Positions 19,494-21,961 of a stretch of 21,961 bases of DNA are shown one piece after another. Position numbers and translations under genes: made by a program. The stretch's first letter is position 1; the number at the start of each line of letters is the position of its first letter. The DNA comes from a virus: positions 1-21,961 of the IMG/VR virus record IMGVR_UViG_3300013108_000516. One strand, written 5' to 3'. The notes under the pieces were generated by a model, which ran no database searches, was not told where the DNA came from, and saw nothing but the letters and a program-made list of their open reading frames with translations.

Positions 19494-19966
19494 TTCTGAT
19501 TCATCCCTCCATAAAAGAACGCTATAATAGAAGCTACTATATTACCAAGTATAAACCCTTCTAGAGTATCTACTAAATGTGTGTTACCTTCTGGAACAAC
19601 TATGAAAAAAGAAAATATCATAAAGGTAGCTCCAACAACACTCCAAAAAGCAGCTAAATAATAAATAAAGTTTCTAGCAAGCTTTCCATTTTGTTTTAAA
19701 GATTCTTTCTGCATATCTCTAGCAGACTTCCTATCTTCCATCATTAATCTCTCATGCTCTACCTCAAACTCTTTAATCTTTAATTGGAACTCTTCTGACA
19801 GAGCTTTACCTTCTTCTGATAAGTCAGTACCCAATACATCTCCAATCTCTTTTATAACGCCTTTAAAATTACCTGTGGCGGCATTAATAGCTAACTGACC
19901 CACATCTTTACCTTTAGTGGCTAAAAATCCCTTAGCTTTCTTTAAAAATCCATTAAACTTTTTCAT
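19490..19966 (-). CDS. Holin-like membrane protein
   Basis: A 158-residue protein with a charged helical N-terminal half (including EFEVEHERLMMEDRKSARDM, about 67-84) and two membrane helices at about 100-124 and 134-153, joined by a short polar turn (PEGNTH). The layout 'DRxSAR ... R + two TM helices' is typical of holins related to the 3TM/GTA type. A holin opens the inner membrane at a set time so that the endolysin reaches the cell wall. The endolysin gene lies just upstream in the same strand with a 4-base overlap. The gene converges on the plus-strand HNH gene. Confidence 0.7.
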   Translation of the reverse strand: MKKFNGFLKKAKGFLATKGKDVGQLAINAATGNFKGVIKEIGDVLGTDLSEEGKALSEEFQLKIKEFEVEHERLMMEDRKSARDMQKESLKQNGKLARNFIYYLAAFWSVVGATFMIFSFFIVVPEGNTHLVDTLEGFILGNIVASIIAFFYGGMNQN

Positions 19967-20460
19967 GACTCTGGTTTTATTATTTCAACATGAGGAGCAT
20001 CTAAAAACGATTGGTCAAACTTTAATATACCGTCCATATCCCAATTCACTCCCGTTCTTATTATATGAGATATAACACCCCTTGAATATAAGTCTTTTGC
20101 ACACTGTTCTATTACAGTGGAGATATATACTAAGTGTGTCATGTCGTAGCTCAAGTTTTTGCCGTTGTGAAAAGCATACGCACAGAAATCTACAGCCCTT
20201 GAATAATTATACACAGGATGATCCTGAATAGTTATGTGCTTTGCAACCCTACACAACTCCTCCTCAGACCTATATTTATCTGGGTTTATTTTACTTAAAC
20301 CGTCTTTATAATACCTTCTTTGACTAGCTACATCTCTAGCTCCCTCTACTAAAACAATATCAACAGAGGTTCTCTGGATAGCTAAATTCATTGTTAATTG
20401 TAAATCAGGATGAAGTGTTTTTAAAACACCTATACTCCTTTTGCTCCATTCATATTTCAT
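19963..20460 (-). CDS. Endolysin, M15-type peptidase
   Basis: A 165-residue protein of the size of phage L-Ala-D-Glu or D-Ala-D-Ala peptidases. The motif DHPVYNYSRAVDFCAY gives His81 and Asp91, and DAPHVEI gives His157: the H...D...H zinc site of the M15 family. VNWDMDG (138-144) matches the 'W..GGDW/WDGD' area of relatives. The N-terminal EGARDVASQRRYYKDGLSK fits 'eG.Rt..rQ..Ly..G.sk' of this family. There is no signal peptide, so it depends on the holin. It would cleave the peptides of peptidoglycan at lysis. The stop overlaps the holin ATG. Confidence 0.88.
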   Translation of the reverse strand: MKYEWSKRSIGVLKTLHPDLQLTMNLAIQRTSVDIVLVEGARDVASQRRYYKDGLSKINPDKYRSEEELCRVAKHITIQDHPVYNYSRAVDFCAYAFHNGKNLSYDMTHLVYISTVIEQCAKDLYSRGVISHIIRTGVNWDMDGILKFDQSFLDAPHVEIIKPES

Positions 20461-20848
20461 TTGACCAAGCTATTGCTTTTTTTATGTTAGTGAAAAACTT
20501 AATTTTTATTCCTTTTGTCTTGATAATACAGATCAAATAATTCACCATGACACAAGTTAAGATATAAAAAAATCTCTTAATGTTATTTTTAGTAAAGTTC
20601 ACTAAGGCAATAGAATACACACCCTCTAAAGACTCATCTTTAGCAAAGGAAGAAACATCTAAGTCTTTAGTCTTTACATAAGACCAGTTTACTATTACCA
20701 CAAACTTTGTTATGTTGTGCCTGCTTTGATAAATGTTTTTTAACCTGACTATCCTACTAGCAAAATTATCGTCTATAACTATATTCTTACCACATGTAAA
20801 AACACAAGTATCCCCAATAACTCTATAATCTAAAATACTTCTATTCAA
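20450..20848 (-). CDS. Hypothetical protein, possibly STAS/SEC14-like, 132 aa (TTG start)
   Basis: The start is TTG at 20848, overlapping the stop of the small upstream gene; no ATG lies in a useful place. The C-terminal end FFTNIKKAIAWSNEI and the strand-helix alternation (CVFTCGKNIVIDDNFASRIV; KFVVIVNWSYVK) recall the STAS/SEC14-like proteins of Bacteroidetes, where a 'fFt..eeAi.Wl' end is common. The function is unknown. It overlaps the endolysin gene by 11 bases, so it belongs to the lysis transcript. Confidence 0.5.
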   Translation of the reverse strand: MNRSILDYRVIGDTCVFTCGKNIVIDDNFASRIVRLKNIYQSRHNITKFVVIVNWSYVKTKDLDVSSFAKDESLEGVYSIALVNFTKNNIKRFFYILTCVMVNYLICIIKTKGIKIKFFTNIKKAIAWSNEI

Positions 20849-20993
20849 AATAAAACTTTAAAAACTCGTCTATGAATTTTGATATTTTAATAGAGACTGT
20901 AATTAAAATCATACAGATAATAATCATAAAACTAATTAGTTTCATGGCTCTATACCTGTGGACATATAATATAAATAATATGGCTTTCGTCAT
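20841..20993 (-). CDS. Small single-pass membrane protein, 50 aa
   Basis: ATG at 20993 gives 50 residues; a second in-frame ATG at 20945 gives 34 residues starting MKLISFM. The middle is one strongly hydrophobic helix (LISFMIIICMILITVSI) followed by an amphipathic C-terminal helix. The dual start is reminiscent of holin/antiholin pairs, though the spacing is only suggestive. It lies between two other lysis-region genes. Confidence 0.45.
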   Translation of the reverse strand: MTKAILFILYVHRYRAMKLISFMIIICMILITVSIKISKFIDEFLKFYFE

Positions 20994-21016
20994 AGACGGT
21001 GTGTCTACAACATTTT

Positions 21017-21286
21017 TTATTTTTTGTTACTTTTTTGCTTAAAAATTTTATAAACAAATTGACCTATTGTAATAGATGAGGTGATTATAGAAAGGAAAGT
21101 TAGTACTAATACAGATATTTTACTTGTTGCATCTATGCCTGATTCGGCAGCAGGAGTTACTATAATCTTTAGATAATCTAATGAAGGAATGCTGTCTTTT
21201 ATCGTTTCTACATTTTGACTTAAACATCCCCACCCGAAAAAAGAAAAAATAGTATTTATAAAAATACCAAAATTAGTGTTCTCCAT
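21017..21286 (-). CDS. Small membrane protein, 89 aa
   Basis: The start is chosen at ATG 21286 (MENTNFGIF); the frame extends to a GTG at 21349, but a TATCTTTA -7-like box (21304-21311 on this strand) lies between, making the shorter form more likely. It has a first hydrophobic segment (GIFINTIFSFFGWGCL), a polar middle, and a second helix (KISVLVLTFLSIITSSITIG) with a basic end. It could be a second lysis membrane protein. No family is recognised. Confidence 0.55.
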   Translation of the reverse strand: MENTNFGIFINTIFSFFGWGCLSQNVETIKDSIPSLDYLKIIVTPAAESGIDATSKISVLVLTFLSIITSSITIGQFVYKIFKQKSNKK

Positions 21287-21364
21287 TATATTTTCATTTC
21301 GCATAAAGATAGAAAAATAAAATCTTTTGCTTTTTACAACGTAAGACACAGCTTAAAGTTAAAT

Positions 21365-21532
21365 CTAATCTTCAGGCTGCTTGCTTTCATCTACAAAAAG
21401 CTTATCCAATATACCTAATGCTTTATTATACGATAAAACCTCATGTCTAGAAAAAGCACCTCTTTGGGTAGCAGCATCTAAAAGCTTTATTATATGAATA
21501 TAAGCGTTGTTCTGTTCTGTTAATTCTTCCAT
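21365..21532 (-). CDS. Small helical protein, 55 aa
   Basis: ATG at 21532, TAG at 21365-21367. The sequence (MEELTEQNNAYIHIIKLLDA then AATQRGAFSRHEVLSYNKAL) is helical and soluble. A pattern like 'll..AtqrGaFs..E......al..l' is common in small phage proteins of Bacteroidetes; its role is unknown. It lies 5 bases after the gene at 21538 and clearly belongs to the same leftward transcript. Confidence 0.6.
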   Translation of the reverse strand: MEELTEQNNAYIHIIKLLDAATQRGAFSRHEVLSYNKALGILDKLFVDESKQPED

Positions 21533-21537
21533 TTTAA

Positions 21538-21960
21538 TTATATTTTAATTTTTTTTAATATCTCATACAGCCTTATAAGACTATCAGTAGAAGTTCCTGG
21601 CTTCTTCTGTATATATTTGTTTTTCATTCTTAAAAAGAATCCACCAAGCCTTACTCCTGCATAGTTGCGTTTAGCTTTATCTTTTAAGATCTTTTGAAGT
21701 TTGTAAAAAACATAATCATCATACTTGTTTCCACCGTACACTCTATAACCCCAATCGTGTAAAAAAGCATCCACGCTAGGATGAGTCTTATCTTGGATAA
21801 ACGTAGCGCCATCATAACCCTTCTCTCTCCAAAACTTGCTCTGCCAAGCCTCCTCAAAAGCAGGCATTACAAAATTAAGATTGTTCTCCTGTATCTGCCT
21901 TATTAAAGCAGTTCTTATCTCTTCCTCTGTGAGGTATGGGTATATGTTTCCGAAATACAT
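21538..21960 (-). CDS. Hypothetical phage protein (DUF1353-like pattern), 140 aa
   Basis: A 140-residue protein whose ATG (21960) is one base from the window end, so an upstream start cannot be excluded. The segment PSVDAFLHDWGYRVYGGNKY then DDYVFYKLQ (about 61-90) has the 'aslvHDwlY..G...k..aD.iF...L' pattern of DUF1353-type phage proteins and some phospholipase-A2-like proteins, with the His-Asp pair as the only candidate active residues. The C-terminus is basic. It is encoded upstream of the lysis genes, as are many small structural-region proteins. Confidence 0.6.
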   Translation of the reverse strand: MYFGNIYPYLTEEEIRTALIRQIQENNLNFVMPAFEEAWQSKFWREKGYDGATFIQDKTHPSVDAFLHDWGYRVYGGNKYDDYVFYKLQKILKDKAKRNYAGVRLGGFFLRMKNKYIQKKPGTSTDSLIRLYEILKKIKI

Positions 21961-21961
21961 T

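Noticed and set aside
1-21961. tRNA genes, rRNA or CRISPR arrays
   Set aside because: No cloverleaf with a GTTCRA-type arm and no regularly spaced direct repeats were seen on either strand.

Overview
The window looks like part of a double-stranded DNA phage genome (or prophage) from an AT-rich, probably marine, flavobacterium-like host. The phage evidence is a replication and recombination block (primase-helicase, SSB-like protein with an acidic tail, YqaJ-type exonuclease, annealing-like protein, HNH protein), a lysis block (holin-like protein plus M15-type endolysin) and many tiny, tightly packed or overlapping genes. The Bacteroidetes host is inferred from the AT content, weak or absent Shine-Dalgarno sequences, a TAnnTTTG-type -7 box, and PII, Amt and porin proteins whose sequence style is flavobacterial.

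Layout. Bases 1-2090 hold the end of one gene, a C5 cytosine methyltransferase and a run of very small genes. Bases 2083-3231 hold two single-gene cassettes bounded by integron attC-like sites: a second cytosine methyltransferase and an unknown 71-residue protein. Bases 3271-6566 hold two lysine-rich proteins, a possible DnaA-domain-IV-like protein, a winged-helix-like protein whose frame extends upstream without a usual start codon, and a serine recombinase. Bases 6573-8543 hold a tandem GroES-like protein, then a second attC-bounded array (7485-8049) with two small cassettes, then small genes. Bases 8664-9178 are more small genes.

Bases 9184-11960 are a self-contained nitrogen-uptake unit: a promoter-like element, a PII protein (GlnK type), an AmtB ammonium channel with an intact PII-binding tail, an intercistronic hairpin, an outer-membrane porin-like beta-barrel, a tiny ORF and a strong intrinsic terminator. 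It has phage-like small genes on both sides in the same orientation, so it is best read as an auxiliary metabolic operon that would raise ammonium entry and couple it to PII control during infection.

Bases 11974-19493 continue on the plus strand: small zinc-ribbon and ribbon-helix-helix proteins, then the DNA replication and recombination genes. The strand switches at 19490, where two convergent stop codons overlap. Bases 19490-21960 are minus strand: holin-like, endolysin, a possible STAS/SEC14-like protein, small membrane proteins, and an unknown protein at the edge.

The two most unusual points are the PII-Amt-porin operon and the two mini-arrays of attC-like cassettes. In the arrays, bases at the cassette ends pair fully only between cassette-derived ends (internal junctions, or the predicted excised circle), as integron logic predicts. 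No tyrosine integron integrase is visible in this window; the only recombinase is of the serine type. All functional calls rest on reading motifs by eye; no database search was run.
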